A stretch of DNA of 13,724 bases, from positions 1 through 13,724 of the forward strand of contig JBLNAE010000204.1 of NCBI GenBank assembly GCA_050259195.1. Reading direction: 5' to 3'. Each line of letters starts with the position of its first letter. The first letter of the stretch is position 1. Under the pieces are notes generated by a model. It saw nothing but the letters and a program-made list of their open reading frames with translations. It made no database searches and had not been told where the DNA came from. The position numbers and the translations under genes are program-made. Origin of the DNA: PSLL01 sp050259195. Lineage in GTDB: Bacteria > Desulfobacterota_D > UBA1144 > Nemesobacterales > CSP1-2. Shown piece after piece: positions 13,611 to 13,724 of this stretch.

Positions 13611-13724
13611 ATGGCTAAGCAGAGGTTTGAGAGGAAGAAGCCGCATCTAAACATAGGGACAATAGGGCACGTAGATCACGGGAAGACAACACTAACAGCG
13701 GCGATAACAAAGATATTAGAGAAG
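13611..13724 (+). CDS. tuf: Elongation factor Tu, N-terminal part (3' end outside window)
   Basis: EF-Tu is the GTPase that brings aminoacyl-tRNA to the ribosome. The 38 codons in view start MAKQRFERKKPHLNIGTIGH, the canonical EF-Tu N-terminus. They contain the P-loop GHVDHGKTT (residues 19-27), which binds the GTP phosphates. A strong ribosome-binding site, GAGGAGG at 13597-13603, lies 7 nt before the ATG. The gene begins 65 bp after the last tRNA with no terminator between, so it is probably transcribed with the four tRNAs from the promoter at 13084-13113. The reading frame is cut by the window edge, not broken. Confidence 0.97.
   Translation, partial: MAKQRFERKKPHLNIGTIGHVDHGKTTLTAAITKILEK

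Noticed and set aside
13402..13646. Minus-strand reading frames with GTRTAD/GDGIRTRDPQ-like peptides
   Set aside because: These are antisense translations of tRNA-Gly and tRNA-Thr, a common misannotation.

Overview
This window comes from a Gram-negative (diderm) bacterium of moderate, slightly AT-leaning composition. The outer-membrane genes are the evidence for two membranes: BamA, a Skp/OmpH-like chaperone and the LolC/LolD lipoprotein exporter. The order lysS-lolC-lolD-bamA-skp-fabZ resembles the arrangement I recall from Deltaproteobacteria (Desulfobacterota) and related phyla. That placement is an inference from gene order, not a phylogeny. All four tRNA genes encode their CCA ends. Most of the window is housekeeping. 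I see no phage, insertion sequence, CRISPR array, toxin-antitoxin pair or defence island, and no convincing undescribed multi-gene system.

Layout. (1) Positions 2-1780 hold the 3' end of pyrB and a complete pyrC, two consecutive steps of UMP synthesis. A 174-bp gap between them is filled with decayed repeat-like sequence. (2) Positions 1861-4709 hold three membrane-protein genes: an MgtC/SapB-DUF4010 protein, a YnfA-type small membrane protein on the minus strand whose 3' end overlaps it, and an MFS transporter read divergently from ynfA. The MgtC and MFS genes begin with GTG placed almost on top of a predicted transcription start, so both look leaderless. (3) Positions 4917-5216 hold a broken PaaI-type hotdog thioesterase that has lost its catalytic core. 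(4) Positions 5297-11585 hold a tight cluster: lysS, lolC, lolD, bamA and skp. The first four overlap by 4, 8 and 11 nt and are probably translationally coupled. LolCD moves lipoproteins off the inner membrane, Skp escorts outer-membrane proteins through the periplasm, and BamA inserts them. fabZ follows after a 118-bp gap. The lpxD and lpxA genes that usually surround fabZ in this cluster are absent here. (5) Positions 12204-12983 hold larB, for nickel-pincer nucleotide synthesis, without larC or larE in view. (6) Positions 13084-13724 hold a strong sigma70-type promoter, then tRNA-Thr(UGU), tRNA-Tyr(GUA), tRNA-Gly(UCC), tRNA-Thr(GGU) and the start of tuf. This is the same order as thrU-tyrU-glyT-thrT-tufB in Escherichia coli.

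The points most worth a second look are the thioesterase pseudogene, a pair of matching inverted repeats in the gaps on either side of the lysS-skp block, the missing lpxD/lpxA, the leaderless-looking GTG genes, and the stranded ribosome-binding site after pyrB.
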